The notes beneath the pieces are model-generated. The model did no database searches. It worked only from the letters and a program-made list of their open reading frames with translations, and was not told the origin of the DNA. Shown here one piece after another: positions 40,268-49,862 of a stretch of DNA of 64,000 nt. The DNA lies in assembly GCF_002733955.1 (NCBI RefSeq), contig NZ_NVXQ01000002.1, positions 248,001 to 312,000 of the forward strand. The letters are read 5' to 3'. Each line of letters starts with the position of its first letter. Within the stretch, counting starts at the first letter, position 1. The position numbers and the translations under genes are program-made. This DNA comes from Hoeflea sp. (GTDB lineage Bacteria > Pseudomonadota > Alphaproteobacteria > Rhizobiales > Rhizobiaceae).

Positions 40268-41677
40268 ATGACGACTGCCACTGAAATCCTCAAGCAAATC
40301 AAGGACAACGACGTCAAATTCGTCGACCTGCGCTTCACAGACCCCAAGGGCAAGATGCAGCACGTGACCATGGACGTGTCTTGCGTTGACGAAGACCTGT
40401 TCGCCGATGGCGTCATGTTCGACGGCTCCTCGATTGCCGGCTGGAAGGCGATCAATGAATCCGACATGGTGCTGATGCCAGACACCGCGACTGCGCATAT
40501 GGACCCGTTCTTCGCCCAGTCGACCATGGTTGTCTTCTGCGACATTCTCGACCCGATTTCCGGCGAAGCCTACAACCGCGACCCGCGCACCACGGCCAAG
40601 AAGGCCGAAGCCTATCTGCAGGCGTCCGGTCTCGGCGACACCGTCTATATCGGTCCCGAGCCCGAATTCTTCATCTTCGATGACGTCAAGTACAAGGCTG
40701 ACCCCTACAACACCGGATTCAAGCTCGATTCGTCGGAACTGCCGTCGAACGACGACAGCGACTACGACACCGGCAACATGGGTCACCGTCCGCGCACCAA
40801 GGGCGGCTACTTCCCGGTTCCTCCGGTCGACAGCTGCCAGGACATGCGTTCGGAAATGCTCACCGTTCTGGCTGAAATGGGCCTGGTCGTTGAAAAGCAC
40901 CACCACGAAGTGGCGTCTGCTCAGCACGAACTGTGCATGGTCTTCGACACCCTGACCCGCATGGCCGACAAGACCCAGATCTACAAGTATGGCGTCCATC
41001 AGGTTGCCCATGCCTACGGCAAGACCGCAACCTTCATGCCGAAGCCGGTCTTCGGCGACAACGGTTCGGGCATGCACGTTCACCAGTCGATCTGGAACGG
41101 CGGTAAGCCGACCTTCGCCGGTGACGAATATGCCGGTCTTTCGGAAAACTGCCTGTTCTACATCGGCGGCATCATCAAGCACGCCAAGGCCATCAACGCG
41201 TTTTCGAACCCGTCGACCAACTCCTACAAGCGTCTGGTTCCTGGTTACGAAGCTCCGGTCCTGCTGGCCTACTCGGCACGCAACCGTTCGGCCTCCTGCC
41301 GTATCCCGTTCGGCTCCTCGCCGAAGTCCAAGCGCGTTGAAGTCCGCTTCGGCGATCCGACCGCCAACCCGTACCTGTGCTTTGCAGCCATGCTGATGGC
41401 CGGTATCGACGGCATCAAGAACAAGATCCATCCGGGCAAGGCCATGGACAAGGACCTTTACGACCTTCCTGCCAAGGAACTCAAGAAGATCCCGACCGTT
41501 GCCGGTTCGCTACGCGAAGCGCTCGAAAGCCTCGACAAGGATCGCAAGTTCCTGACCGCCGGCGGCGTCTTCGACGACGACCAGATCGACGCTTTCATCG
41601 AGCTGAAGATGGAAGAAGTGATGCGTTTCGAAATGACCCCGCATCCGGTCGAATTCGACATGTACTACTCGGTCTAA
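40268..41677 (+). CDS. glnA: Glutamine synthetase type I
   Basis: This 469-residue enzyme makes glutamine from glutamate, ammonia and ATP. Visible family motifs are [17 protein letters not shown] (about 54-70), the ATP/metal segment [16 protein letters not shown], the N-terminal [14 protein letters not shown] and the adenylylation site Tyr in [13 protein letters not shown] (about residue 398). It is regulated by adenylylation through GlnE and transcriptionally with glnB. A strong terminator follows. Confidence 0.98.
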   Translation: MTTATEILKQIKDNDVKFVDLRFTDPKGKMQHVTMDVSCVDEDLFADGVMFDGSSIAGWKAINESDMVLMPDTATAHMDPFFAQSTMVVFCDILDPISGEAYNRDPRTTAKKAEAYLQASGLGDTVYIGPEPEFFIFDDVKYKADPYNTGFKLDSSELPSNDDSDYDTGNMGHRPRTKGGYFPVPPVDSCQDMRSEMLTVLAEMGLVVEKHHHEVASAQHELCMVFDTLTRMADKTQIYKYGVHQVAHAYGKTATFMPKPVFGDNGSGMHVHQSIWNGGKPTFAGDEYAGLSENCLFYIGGIIKHAKAINAFSNPSTNSYKRLVPGYEAPVLLAYSARNRSASCRIPFGSSPKSKRVEVRFGDPTANPYLCFAAMLMAGIDGIKNKIHPGKAMDKDLYDLPAKELKKIPTVAGSLREALESLDKDRKFLTAGGVFDDDQIDAFIELKMEEVMRFEMTPHPVEFDMYYSV

Positions 41678-41697
41678 GACCTTACGAATGCAAAAAG

Positions 41698-41731
41698 AAA
41701 CCGGGGCGGATCATCGATCCGCCCCGGTTTT
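41698..41731 (+). terminator. glnA intrinsic terminator
   Basis: AAACCGGGGCGGATC and GATCCGCCCCGGTTT form a stem of about 15 bp with a 3-nt loop, followed by TTTT. The long symmetric stem can also serve the convergent aminotransferase operon. Confidence 0.93.
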
Positions 41732-41775
41732 CATTTGGGCTGCAGCCTGGCGGTCTACGCCGCCAGGTCAGATGA

Positions 41776-43260
41776 TTATTTCTTCGTCTGGCTGCCGATG
41801 AAATCACGCACGATGCGGACAATGCCGCGGCCCAGCACGGCGTCCAGCGCCGCAATGAACTCGTCGACATGCTCCGGACCGCAGACCAGAGGCGGTTCCA
41901 GCCGAATGACATTGCGGTTGTACTCGGTGAACGCCACCAGCACATTGTGATCGCGCAGCAGTTCAGCGCCGACAAAACCCGACAGCGAGCCCTTGAGCTT
42001 GTCATCGAGCAGCGCCACCATCGGCCTGAGCAGCGCCGGCAGGGTCTGGCTAAAATCCTGGAACTCGAGACCGACCATGAAGCCGCTGCCGCGCACATCC
42101 TTGATGATCTGTGGATACTTGGCCTTCAGCTCGTTGAGGCGCTCGATCAGGTAGGAACCGACCCGCTCGGCATTGCCGATCAGATCCTCGTCATACATGA
42201 CGTTGAGGCCTTCGATCGCCGTCACGCAAGCCTCGCCGATACCACCAAAGGTGGCCTGCGCATGGATCATCGCCGTCTTCGGCGTGCCATAGGCCTTCAT
42301 GTAGACATCGCGGGAGGCGATCATGGCTGCCATCGCCGTCTTGCCACCACCAAGCGATTTGGCAAGCGCCGTCACATCAGGCACCACTCCCGCCTTCTCG
42401 AAGGCAAAGAAATGGCCCGAACGCCCCATGCCGCATTGCACTTCGTCGGCAATCCACAACACACCGTGCTTGTCGCACAGGGCGCGCAGCTCCTGCCAGA
42501 ATTCGACCGGCGCCTCGATGATGCCGCCACCGCCCTGGATGGTCTCAAGCACGATGACGCCGATTTCCGGATCCGCCTCGAAAGCGTTGCGGATGGCATC
42601 AATATCGCCAAACGGCACCTTGACCGTGTTGCCGGTGAGCTGGAATTCGCCGCGGTAGAGCTCGGAGTCGGTCAGCGACAGCACGCCCTTGGTCTTGCCG
42701 TGGAACGAGTTCTGGGCATAGACGATCTTCGGCCGCTTTGGCCCGGCAGCGCGCTCGGCCACCTTGATCGCCGCTTCCATGGCTTCCGAACCGGATGAGC
42801 CAAGAAACACCATGTCGAGATCGCCCGGCGCGATTGCCGCGAGATTCTTGGCCAGAGCCGAGGCATATTGGCTCATGAAGGCGATAGCGATCTCGTGACG
42901 GTCTTCGTCCTGGAAAGCTTTGCGCGCCTCGATGATGCGCGGATGGTTGTGACCCAGCGCCAGCGATCCGAAACCGCCGAAGAAATCGAGGATCTTGCGG
43001 CCGTTCTGGTCGGTGTAATACATCCCAGACGCGGTTTCGATCTTGATCTTGTGGAAGCCCAGAAGCTTCATGAAATGCAGCTGGCCCGGATTGATGTGAT
43101 CCTTGAACAGCTCGGTCATTTCAGCGACAGACATCGCCTTTGCATCCGCGACCGTCAGAAGATCAGGCCGCCCTGCACGATTGTCAGCAGCCTTGGGCGC
43201 AGGTTGCGCGTCGGACAATGGAGGAGCGTCGACTGCGACGCGCGTAGGTGTATCAAGCAT
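41776..43260 (-). CDS. PLP-dependent class III aminotransferase
   Basis: This 494-residue protein belongs to the acetylornithine/4-aminobutyrate class III family. The PLP-binding Lys is in VTALAKSLGGGKTAMAA, the conserved Asp is in WIADEVQCGMGRSG and the phosphate-binding segment GSSGSEAMEAAIK is present. An extended N terminus (about 60 residues before the fold) is unusual. The ATG 43258-43260 follows GAGGGAG. It lies 23 bp after an epimerase gene and forms the last gene of a three-gene operon. The substrate is unknown; an amino-sugar or amino-lipid is possible. Confidence 0.92.
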   Translation of the reverse strand: MLDTPTRVAVDAPPLSDAQPAPKAADNRAGRPDLLTVADAKAMSVAEMTELFKDHINPGQLHFMKLLGFHKIKIETASGMYYTDQNGRKILDFFGGFGSLALGHNHPRIIEARKAFQDEDRHEIAIAFMSQYASALAKNLAAIAPGDLDMVFLGSSGSEAMEAAIKVAERAAGPKRPKIVYAQNSFHGKTKGVLSLTDSELYRGEFQLTGNTVKVPFGDIDAIRNAFEADPEIGVIVLETIQGGGGIIEAPVEFWQELRALCDKHGVLWIADEVQCGMGRSGHFFAFEKAGVVPDVTALAKSLGGGKTAMAAMIASRDVYMKAYGTPKTAMIHAQATFGGIGEACVTAIEGLNVMYDEDLIGNAERVGSYLIERLNELKAKYPQIIKDVRGSGFMVGLEFQDFSQTLPALLRPMVALLDDKLKGSLSGFVGAELLRDHNVLVAFTEYNRNVIRLEPPLVCGPEHVDEFIAALDAVLGRGIVRIVRDFIGSQTKK

Positions 43261-43283
43261 GGTGTGGGCTCCCTCGGAACGGT

Positions 43284-44297
43284 TCATTCGGCCGGTGCGA
43301 CCTGGCCGGAAACGGACGATCCGCTGCGGGCCTTGGCTGCGCGATATTCGTCATAGGCGGCGATCAGCATGTCCTCGTCGCGATATTGCGGCACCCAGCC
43401 GAGCTGGCGCTCGCCCTTGGACACGTCGAGAACGCAGTTCTCGTCGGCGATCAGGTACTGTTCGGGATCCATGATCGGCATGTTGACCAGGTCGAACAGG
43501 TCGAGCGTGCGCTTGACCGCCCAGCCCGGGGTCGGAATCAGGAAGGATTTCGACCCCGCATGCTTGACCAGGTCTCCGAGCAGCTTGCGCACCGGCGGCG
43601 GGTTGATCGATCCGAGATTGTAGGCCTCGTTCGGCACGCCCGCCTTCCAGGCCAGACGCGCAGCTTCGGCGCAGTCGAACACCGAAATGAACTGGTACGG
43701 GTTCTTGCCCGATCCGATCATCGGCACCGGCAAATTGGCGTCGATCAGCTTGAACAGTTTTTCCAGAATGCCCAGACGGCCCGGTCCGATGATCAGGCGC
43801 GGCCGGAACAGCGAGATCGACATGCCCTTCTGCCGCCATTCGGCTGCCAGCACCTCGGTATCGAGCTTGGACTGGCCGTATTCGCCAAGCGGCGCCACCG
43901 GATGCTCCTCGGTCATCGGATAGGTCATCGTGTGGCCGTAGATCATGTCGGTGGTGAAATGCACCAGCCGGTCGGCCCCGACCTTGTCCATCGCCTCGAT
44001 GATGTTCTTGGTGCCGTCGTAATTGACCGGATAGAAGAAATCATGACGCTTCGAGCGGATCTGCAGCGGCGACAACATCTTGGCCGACAGGTTGTAGACC
44101 ATGTCGTCCGCCGTAATCGGCACGCCGGCGACCATGTCGGGCCGGGTCACGTCGCAGGCGACGATCGTCGCATCGCGGTAGAACGACTTGTTGTCATTGA
44201 CGATGTCCGCCACCACGACCTCTTCGCCGTCGGCAAGGAGTTTCTGGGCGAGATGGCGACCGACGAAGCCGTCGCCTCCAAAAAGAATGTGTTTCAT
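43284..44297 (-). CDS. NAD-dependent epimerase/dehydratase
   Basis: This 337-residue extended SDR has a Rossmann motif GGDGFVGRH (about 7-15), a catalytic YxxxK in GEYGQSKLDTE and a Thr-rich region HFTTDMIYG in place of the usual Ser. It probably acts on a nucleotide-sugar or a hydroxy-acid derivative. It overlaps the upstream transporter-like gene by 4 bp (ATGA) and precedes the aminotransferase, so the three are co-translated. The product is unknown. Confidence 0.92.
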   Translation of the reverse strand: MKHILFGGDGFVGRHLAQKLLADGEEVVVADIVNDNKSFYRDATIVACDVTRPDMVAGVPITADDMVYNLSAKMLSPLQIRSKRHDFFYPVNYDGTKNIIEAMDKVGADRLVHFTTDMIYGHTMTYPMTEEHPVAPLGEYGQSKLDTEVLAAEWRQKGMSISLFRPRLIIGPGRLGILEKLFKLIDANLPVPMIGSGKNPYQFISVFDCAEAARLAWKAGVPNEAYNLGSINPPPVRKLLGDLVKHAGSKSFLIPTPGWAVKRTLDLFDLVNMPIMDPEQYLIADENCVLDVSKGERQLGWVPQYRDEDMLIAAYDEYRAAKARSGSSVSGQVAPAE

Positions 44298-44740
44298 CGT
44301 GAAATCTCGTTCGTTGCTGCGTTAATCTTTGAAAGCTGCGCGGTTTCAAGCTCACCGGCCGCCTGATCGTCACGCCCGGACTGGGCAATCAGCACCGTTC
44401 CCACGCAAATGAAGGCGATGCCCGCGATGCGCCAGCTGTTGAGGTCTTCCTTGAACAGGACATAGGCAAAGACCGCCACCGCCACATAAGCAAGGCTCAG
44501 GAACGGATAGGCAAAGGACAGTTCGACCTTCGACAGCACGTATAGATGCGATGCCATCGAGATGACGAAGGTCGCCAGCCCTGCAAAAACCCAAGGGTTG
44601 AACAATATCTGGAAGATACGGGCAATCATGGTGTCGGCAGTAAAGGACACCGGCCCCAGCGATATCATACCCTGCTTGAGCATCAGCTGTGCTGCGGCAT
44701 TGGTCAGCACAGTGAAAAGAATGAAGACGATATATTTCAT
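44294..44740 (-). CDS. Four-TM EamA/SMR-like transporter
   Basis: This 148-residue membrane protein starts at ATG 44738-44740 (MKYIVFILFTVLTNAAAQLM) behind GGGAGC. It has four predicted transmembrane segments (about 2-22, 48-68, 75-95, 101-120) like EmrE or the ArnE/ArnF lipid-sugar flippase subunits, and a charged C-terminal tail. It is the first gene of the operon with an epimerase and an aminotransferase. A flippase for the operon's product is one reading, but a simple drug/metabolite exporter is equally possible. Confidence 0.85.
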   Translation of the reverse strand: MKYIVFILFTVLTNAAAQLMLKQGMISLGPVSFTADTMIARIFQILFNPWVFAGLATFVISMASHLYVLSKVELSFAYPFLSLAYVAVAVFAYVLFKEDLNSWRIAGIAFICVGTVLIAQSGRDDQAAGELETAQLSKINAATNEISR

Positions 44741-44875
44741 GTCCCGCTCCCGAATTAGGCACGAGACAGCTCTAGTCTTATTTCCCAAACATCCGGTTCA
44801 TTCGCGCGGTCAATTTTGTCTTAAATTGTACCTATTCCCGAAATGAAGCGTTTTGAAAGCGCAAAGAGCTCGCGT

Positions 44876-45748
44876 CTAGCGGCTCAAGACGAATTCGAGC
44901 GTCTGCTTCCAGTCCGTCATCCGCATCGGCGTGCCGTGCGAGCCGGTGTCGAACAGCACGAATTGCGCCGGGTAATTCTTGGCCGAGCGCCTTACGCGGT
45001 CGAAAACGGATTTCTGATCCTGCCAGTCATAGACCGTGTCGTAGCTGCCATGGGTAAAGACGATCGGCATCCGCGCCTTGACCGCAGCACTTCTTGCGAT
45101 CCCCATGTCCGGCGCCCCGCCAAGCAGCACCATGCCGGCCAGCCGCGGCACCACCGCCGGATCATTGGCGAGTTTGGAACAGATGATCGACCCCATCGAG
45201 GCGCAGGCCAGCACCACGGGCGCCCGCCCTGCAACGACCAGCTCCCTGACATCGGCCGCCCCCTTGTCATCGAAACTCTTGACCGATGGGGCCAGGTAGG
45301 AGCCGCCATTGAGCAGCATGAGGTTCTTCAGCCGGTTGAAGTTGCCGCCGAAGGTGTGATCGTTCATGCCCAGCCGTTGGTCGCCGCCCCGTCCATGCAC
45401 GAAGATGACCGCGAACCGGGCTTTCGAATAGTCGCCGGTCACGCCGGTTTCGATCGTCCGGCCATTGGCTTCGTGCAGCGCAACCCGGCCCTGCCTTCGC
45501 ACGGCGAGCGAGATGTATTTCGAATGCACCCGCCGTTCCGGTTCCGCGTCACGGCGGTGAATGTCGCGCTGCTTGTCGTAGTCGACGACAATGAAACTGC
45601 CCTGCTCTGACACCGAGAGAATGCCCGGATAGGCGAACAGCCGGTCCTTGTGACCGCGCAACTCGAGAGCCAAGACGCCGGTGGCGGCGCTCAACTGCAT
45701 CACAAAGGCAAGGATTATCGCACCCTGAACGGCAAGAACGCCGCGCAA
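44876..45748 (-). CDS. Exported alpha/beta hydrolase
   Basis: This protein of up to 290 residues has a hydrophobic N terminus (signal peptide about 8-28) and a serine-hydrolase fold: FVHGRGGDQRLGMND (oxyanion region), a nucleophile motif LACASMGSII that departs from GxSxG, THGSYDTVYDW and a C-terminal His in TGSHGTPMRMTDW. TTG 45746-45748 is the start giving a full signal peptide; ATG at 45700 is an alternative that would shorten it. The substrate is unknown. It is divergent from parE. Confidence 0.8.
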   Translation of the reverse strand: MRGVLAVQGAIILAFVMQLSAATGVLALELRGHKDRLFAYPGILSVSEQGSFIVVDYDKQRDIHRRDAEPERRVHSKYISLAVRRQGRVALHEANGRTIETGVTGDYSKARFAVIFVHGRGGDQRLGMNDHTFGGNFNRLKNLMLLNGGSYLAPSVKSFDDKGAADVRELVVAGRAPVVLACASMGSIICSKLANDPAVVPRLAGMVLLGGAPDMGIARSAAVKARMPIVFTHGSYDTVYDWQDQKSVFDRVRRSAKNYPAQFVLFDTGSHGTPMRMTDWKQTLEFVLSR

Positions 45749-45845
45749 AGCTGCAAACCAAATGCTACATAGTCGATTGAAGGAATGGATTCTGGCACAC
45801 TCCGGCTGATTCGTTTCCCCAATCTACATCAGGCACAACGGCGAT

Positions 45846-47924
45846 ATGGACGATTCCAACGATCTTTTTTCCACAACCGGCGCACCGGCTGCAAGCCCCG
45901 CGCCGAAATCGGAAGACACCCCTGTGAAACAAGCGGCTCCTGCCGCGGCGAAACCGGCGCGTCCGGCCGCGTCCAAACCGGGTGCGCCCGCCAGTGGTGA
46001 CGATTATGACGCTTCGACCATCGAGGTGCTGGAAGGCCTGGAACCGGTCCGGCGCAGACCGGGCATGTATATCGGCGGTACCGACGAGCGCGCCCTGCAC
46101 CATCTGTTTGCCGAAGTCATCGACAACTCGATGGACGAAGCCGTTGCCGGACATGCCAATTTCATCGAGGTCGAGCTCGACGCTGACGGCTACCTCACCG
46201 TCACCGACAATGGCCGCGGCATCCCGGTCGAAAACCATCCCAAGTTCCCCGGCAAATCCACCCTCGAAGTCATTTTGACGGTGCTGCATGCCGGCGGCAA
46301 GTTCGACAGCAAGGTCTACGAGACCTCCGGTGGCCTGCACGGCGTTGGCGTCTCGGTGGTCAACGCGCTGTCCGATGATCTGGTGGTCGAGATCGCCCGC
46401 AACAAGAAGCTCTACCGGCAGACTTTTTCCCGCGGCATCCCGCAAGGCGCGCTTGAGGAACTCGGCGACATCCACAACCGGCGCGGCACCAAGGTGCGGT
46501 TCCACCCCGATCCGGAGATTTTCGGCGCCGGCGCCCGCTTCGATCCCGGTCGTCTTTACCGCATGGCCCGCTCCAAGGCCTATCTCTTTGGCGGTGTCGA
46601 GATCCGCTGGGTCTGCGCGCCTTCGCTGGTCGAAGGCACCGAGACCCCGGAAAAGGCGGTCTTTCATTTCCCCGGTGGCCTCAAGGACTATCTCGAGGCA
46701 TCGCTGGGCAAGGAACACCGGGTCAACCGGGACATCTTCGCCGGCAAGACCGAACGCCCCGGTGGCCACGGCTCGCTCGAATGGGCGGTCACCTGGTATG
46801 GCGGCGACTCCTCGATCAGCTCCTACTGCAACACCATCCCGACCCCCGATGGCGGCACCCATGAAGCGGGCCTGCGCATTGCCCTGACCAAGGGCCTGAA
46901 GGCCTATGCCGAGCTCACCGGCAACAAGCGCGCCGCCGCCATCACCACCGACGACGTGATGATCTCGTCCATCGGCATGCTCTCGGTGTTCATCCGCGAG
47001 CCGGAATTCGTCGGCCAGACCAAGGACAAGCTGGCTACGGCGGAAGCGCAGCGGATTGTCGAAAACGCCCTGCGCGATCCCTTCGACCACTTCCTCGCCG
47101 ATTCCCCCGCAGAAGCCGACAAACTGCTCGAATGGGTGATCGAGCGTGCCGATGAACGGGTGCGCCGGCGCAAGGAGAAGGAAGTCAACCGCAAGACAGC
47201 CGTGCGCAAGCTGCGGCTTCCGGGCAAGCTGTCAGATTGCAGCCAGACCACGGCCGCGGGCGCCGAACTCTTCATCGTCGAGGGTGATTCCGCTGGCGGC
47301 TCGGCCAAGCAGGCGCGCAACCGCTCCAACCAGGCCATCCTGCCGCTGCGCGGCAAGATCCTAAACGTCGCCAGCGCCGGACGCGAGAAGCTGGGCGCCA
47401 ACCAGCAGATCGCCGACCTGGTGCAGGCGCTGGGCTGCGGCACCCGGTCGAAGTACCGCGAAGAGGACCTGCGCTACGAACGCATCATCATCATGACCGA
47501 TGCCGACGTCGACGGCGCCCATATTGCCTCGCTGCTGATCACGTTCTTCTACCAGGAAATGCCCGAGCTGATCCGTCAGGGCCATCTCTACCTGGCTGTC
47601 CCGCCGCTCTACAAGATCACCCAGGGTGGCAAGTCGCTCTATGCCCGGGACGACGAGCATAGGGTCGAGCTGCTGGAAACCGAATTCACCGGCCGCGGCA
47701 AGGTGGAAATCAACCGGTTCAAGGGCTTGGGCGAAATGATGGCTTCCCAGCTCAAGGAAACCACCATGGACCCGTCCAAGCGCACCTTGCTGAAGGTGGC
47801 AGTCGATGTGAGCGACCCGGAATCAACCCAGGAAACCGTCGACAACCTGATGGGCACCAAGGCAGACGCCCGCTTCCGCTTCATCCAGGAACACGCCGAA
47901 TTTGCCAACAACCTGGATATCTGA
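45846..47924 (+). CDS. parE: DNA topoisomerase IV subunit B
   Basis: This 692-residue protein has the GHKL ATPase (about 55-250: VIDNSMDEAVAG, DNGRGIPV, GGLHGVGVSVVNALS) and the TOPRIM domain (about 470-580: EGDSAGGSAKQARNR and MTDADVDGAHIASLL). The length and the absence of the long GyrB insertion favour ParE over GyrB. An Ala/Pro-rich N-terminal extension (about 1-50) precedes the ATPase, as in rhizobial ParE. It decatenates daughter chromosomes with ParC, which is not in this window. Confidence 0.95.
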   Translation: MDDSNDLFSTTGAPAASPAPKSEDTPVKQAAPAAAKPARPAASKPGAPASGDDYDASTIEVLEGLEPVRRRPGMYIGGTDERALHHLFAEVIDNSMDEAVAGHANFIEVELDADGYLTVTDNGRGIPVENHPKFPGKSTLEVILTVLHAGGKFDSKVYETSGGLHGVGVSVVNALSDDLVVEIARNKKLYRQTFSRGIPQGALEELGDIHNRRGTKVRFHPDPEIFGAGARFDPGRLYRMARSKAYLFGGVEIRWVCAPSLVEGTETPEKAVFHFPGGLKDYLEASLGKEHRVNRDIFAGKTERPGGHGSLEWAVTWYGGDSSISSYCNTIPTPDGGTHEAGLRIALTKGLKAYAELTGNKRAAAITTDDVMISSIGMLSVFIREPEFVGQTKDKLATAEAQRIVENALRDPFDHFLADSPAEADKLLEWVIERADERVRRRKEKEVNRKTAVRKLRLPGKLSDCSQTTAAGAELFIVEGDSAGGSAKQARNRSNQAILPLRGKILNVASAGREKLGANQQIADLVQALGCGTRSKYREEDLRYERIIIMTDADVDGAHIASLLITFFYQEMPELIRQGHLYLAVPPLYKITQGGKSLYARDDEHRVELLETEFTGRGKVEINRFKGLGEMMASQLKETTMDPSKRTLLKVAVDVSDPESTQETVDNLMGTKADARFRFIQEHAEFANNLDI

Positions 47925-47938
47925 TCCGGGGTGACGCC

Positions 47939-49078
47939 TTATGCGGCTTCGGCAGCGAGCGCTTGCGCATAGGTCCGTGATGCATGCCGATGCCAGCTCA
48001 AATGCATGGTTTCAACCAGCCGCAAGAGCTCCGCGACGGCGGGCTGACGTTGCGCATCCTCCGCATGGCGCTGCATCAGTTCGGTCGTGACCTTGCCTGT
48101 GTCGATGCTTCTGTTCAGGCGCGACGCCGCGCGCCAGATCTGGGTTGCCGTCACAAACACAGGCGCCAGATCGCTACCCAGACCGATTGCGCGATAGAGC
48201 GCCCGCATCGCGGTTTCGCGTCCGTCGATCAGGATGCCGCGAACGCGCGCGTCACTCATGCCGGATAGCGAGACCACCGCGCTGGCAAAAAAATCGACAT
48301 TTCCGGCACAAAGCGCATGGATCAGGAATGCCGGAGTCAGTCGGCCGGCCATGCGCAGATGTTCGACCAGCGCCGGGATCTCGTCTTGGCCGACGGTCTC
48401 GGCCAGCCCGAGTGTCGCATTCATGCAGGCTTCCTCGGTAACCTTGCGCCCGCGGCTACCGCCGATGGCCGAGCGCACGAATGCGGATCCGGCGAGTGCG
48501 GCTCCCAGCCGTTCGACCAGCCCCTGGCGCACGTCGCACGGCAGATCCTGCCGCTCGAACAGCCGCGCCCGGATTTCGGCATTGTCGCCAAAGCGTTCCG
48601 CTATCCGCCGGAGTGAAATCCGCGCCAGGGAAACATGCGGATTGTCGAGCATGTCGGCAACCGCATCGGCCTCCCCCACCTCGGCCATGGCCGCGGCGAC
48701 CGAGACGGACACCGGACAGCGGAAGGCGACGAACCGCTGCAGCGAGAGACGCCCGCCGGCGATGATTTCGATCAGGTCATTGTCGGCAAGGGCTGGTGAC
48801 AAGGCGATGATCCGGCCCGCGACCTCGATCTGGTCGGAGGCAAGCCCGAGCAGGATGCTGCGCGGCGCGTGTTCCACCATCGCCAGGCCTTCTGCCAGGG
48901 CCAGCCGGACTTTCGGCGACGGGTCTTCGAGCAGCAGCGAAAGCGCCGCTTCGGCTTCCTGCCGCTCCGATTGTTTCATTGATCCTTGCGCATAGGCCTG
49001 GGTCAAAGCCTGCGTCGCACGGCAGCGGTCACTGACCTTGGCGGTTTCCGACCACTTCAAAAAGGAACTGACTATCAT
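47939..49078 (-). CDS. DUF2336 domain-containing protein
   Basis: This 379-residue protein starts at ATG 49076-49078 (MIVSSFLKWSETAKV) and is helical throughout, with HEAT-like repeats across about 45-280 (for example SPKVRLALAEGLAM, DNPHVSLARISLRRIAERFG). It matches the alphaproteobacterial DUF2336 family, whose function is unknown. It has no signal peptide. It is convergent with parE (stops 14 bp apart). Confidence 0.88.
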   Translation of the reverse strand: MIVSSFLKWSETAKVSDRCRATQALTQAYAQGSMKQSERQEAEAALSLLLEDPSPKVRLALAEGLAMVEHAPRSILLGLASDQIEVAGRIIALSPALADNDLIEIIAGGRLSLQRFVAFRCPVSVSVAAAMAEVGEADAVADMLDNPHVSLARISLRRIAERFGDNAEIRARLFERQDLPCDVRQGLVERLGAALAGSAFVRSAIGGSRGRKVTEEACMNATLGLAETVGQDEIPALVEHLRMAGRLTPAFLIHALCAGNVDFFASAVVSLSGMSDARVRGILIDGRETAMRALYRAIGLGSDLAPVFVTATQIWRAASRLNRSIDTGKVTTELMQRHAEDAQRQPAVAELLRLVETMHLSWHRHASRTYAQALAAEAA

Positions 49079-49406
49079 CGATATGCGACCCCACTCGGTA
49101 CCAGTGGGACTCACCCTAGAGCCAAATGGTTTACGATCGGTTCACCATACTTGTTAACACCCGCTGCAGCTTCGAACAGGTCCATTACAGTTCCATCACA
49201 CTGAATAGCTTCAGCAACACCTAATAAAACCGGCTGCCCAAAACGATGAAACGTTAAGCGCACCAGCACCCCTGCCCTTAAGGCAGCAGAAGTCAGGTTC
49301 GGTTTCTGGGGTTATCCATTCCGCATCCGCATTCCTTGCCCCATTGCGCTTGCGCATCGGTTTGGAACGCGGCATCAATAACGGGCAATTGTACGAGGGG
49401 TAAAAC
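49079..49406. other. 328-bp intergenic region
   Basis: This spacer separates divergent DUF2336 and MaoC genes. It contains CCCACT-N7-AGTGGG (49089-49107), which is a possible operator or hairpin, and AT-richer sequence around 49140-49230, but no open frame of interest. Confidence 0.4.
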
Positions 49407-49862
49407 ATGCGCGGTATGTATCTTGAGGAATTCGAACCGGGCGCCGTGATTTCCCACTCTCTGCGCAGAACGGTCACAGAAATGGACAACATGTTGTTTT
49501 CCAACATGACCCTCAATCCGCAACCGCTGCATATCGATTACGAATTCTGCAAGACCACCGAATTCGGGCAACCGCTGGTCAATTCCCTGTTCACGCTCGG
49601 GCTGATGATCGGCATATCGGTCAACGACACCACGGTCGGCACCACCATCGCCAATCTCGGCATGACCGACGTAACCTTCCCGCACCCGCTGTTTCACGGC
49701 GACACCGTCCGGGTTGAAACCAGGGTGCTGAGCGTCCGGGAATCGAAGTCGAAGCCCGATCGCGGCATTGTCGAGATGGAACACCAGGCCTTCAACCAGC
49801 ACGACAAGCTGGTTGCCCGCTGTGTCCGCCAGGCCATGATGCGCAAGAGGCCGGAACAATGA
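49407..49862 (+). CDS. MaoC family dehydratase
   Basis: This 151-residue hot-dog-fold protein has the hydratase segment MTLNPQPLHIDYEFCKTTEFG (about 34-54) with the Asn/His/Asp-type catalytic residues of MaoC (R)-hydratases. It hydrates an enoyl-CoA or similar. It overlaps the following CitE-like gene by 4 bp (ATGA), so the two are translationally coupled. Together they resemble a mesaconyl-CoA-hydratase/malyl-CoA-lyase type pair, but the hydratase is short, so the exact substrate is unknown. Confidence 0.9.
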   Translation: MRGMYLEEFEPGAVISHSLRRTVTEMDNMLFSNMTLNPQPLHIDYEFCKTTEFGQPLVNSLFTLGLMIGISVNDTTVGTTIANLGMTDVTFPHPLFHGDTVRVETRVLSVRESKSKPDRGIVEMEHQAFNQHDKLVARCVRQAMMRKRPEQ

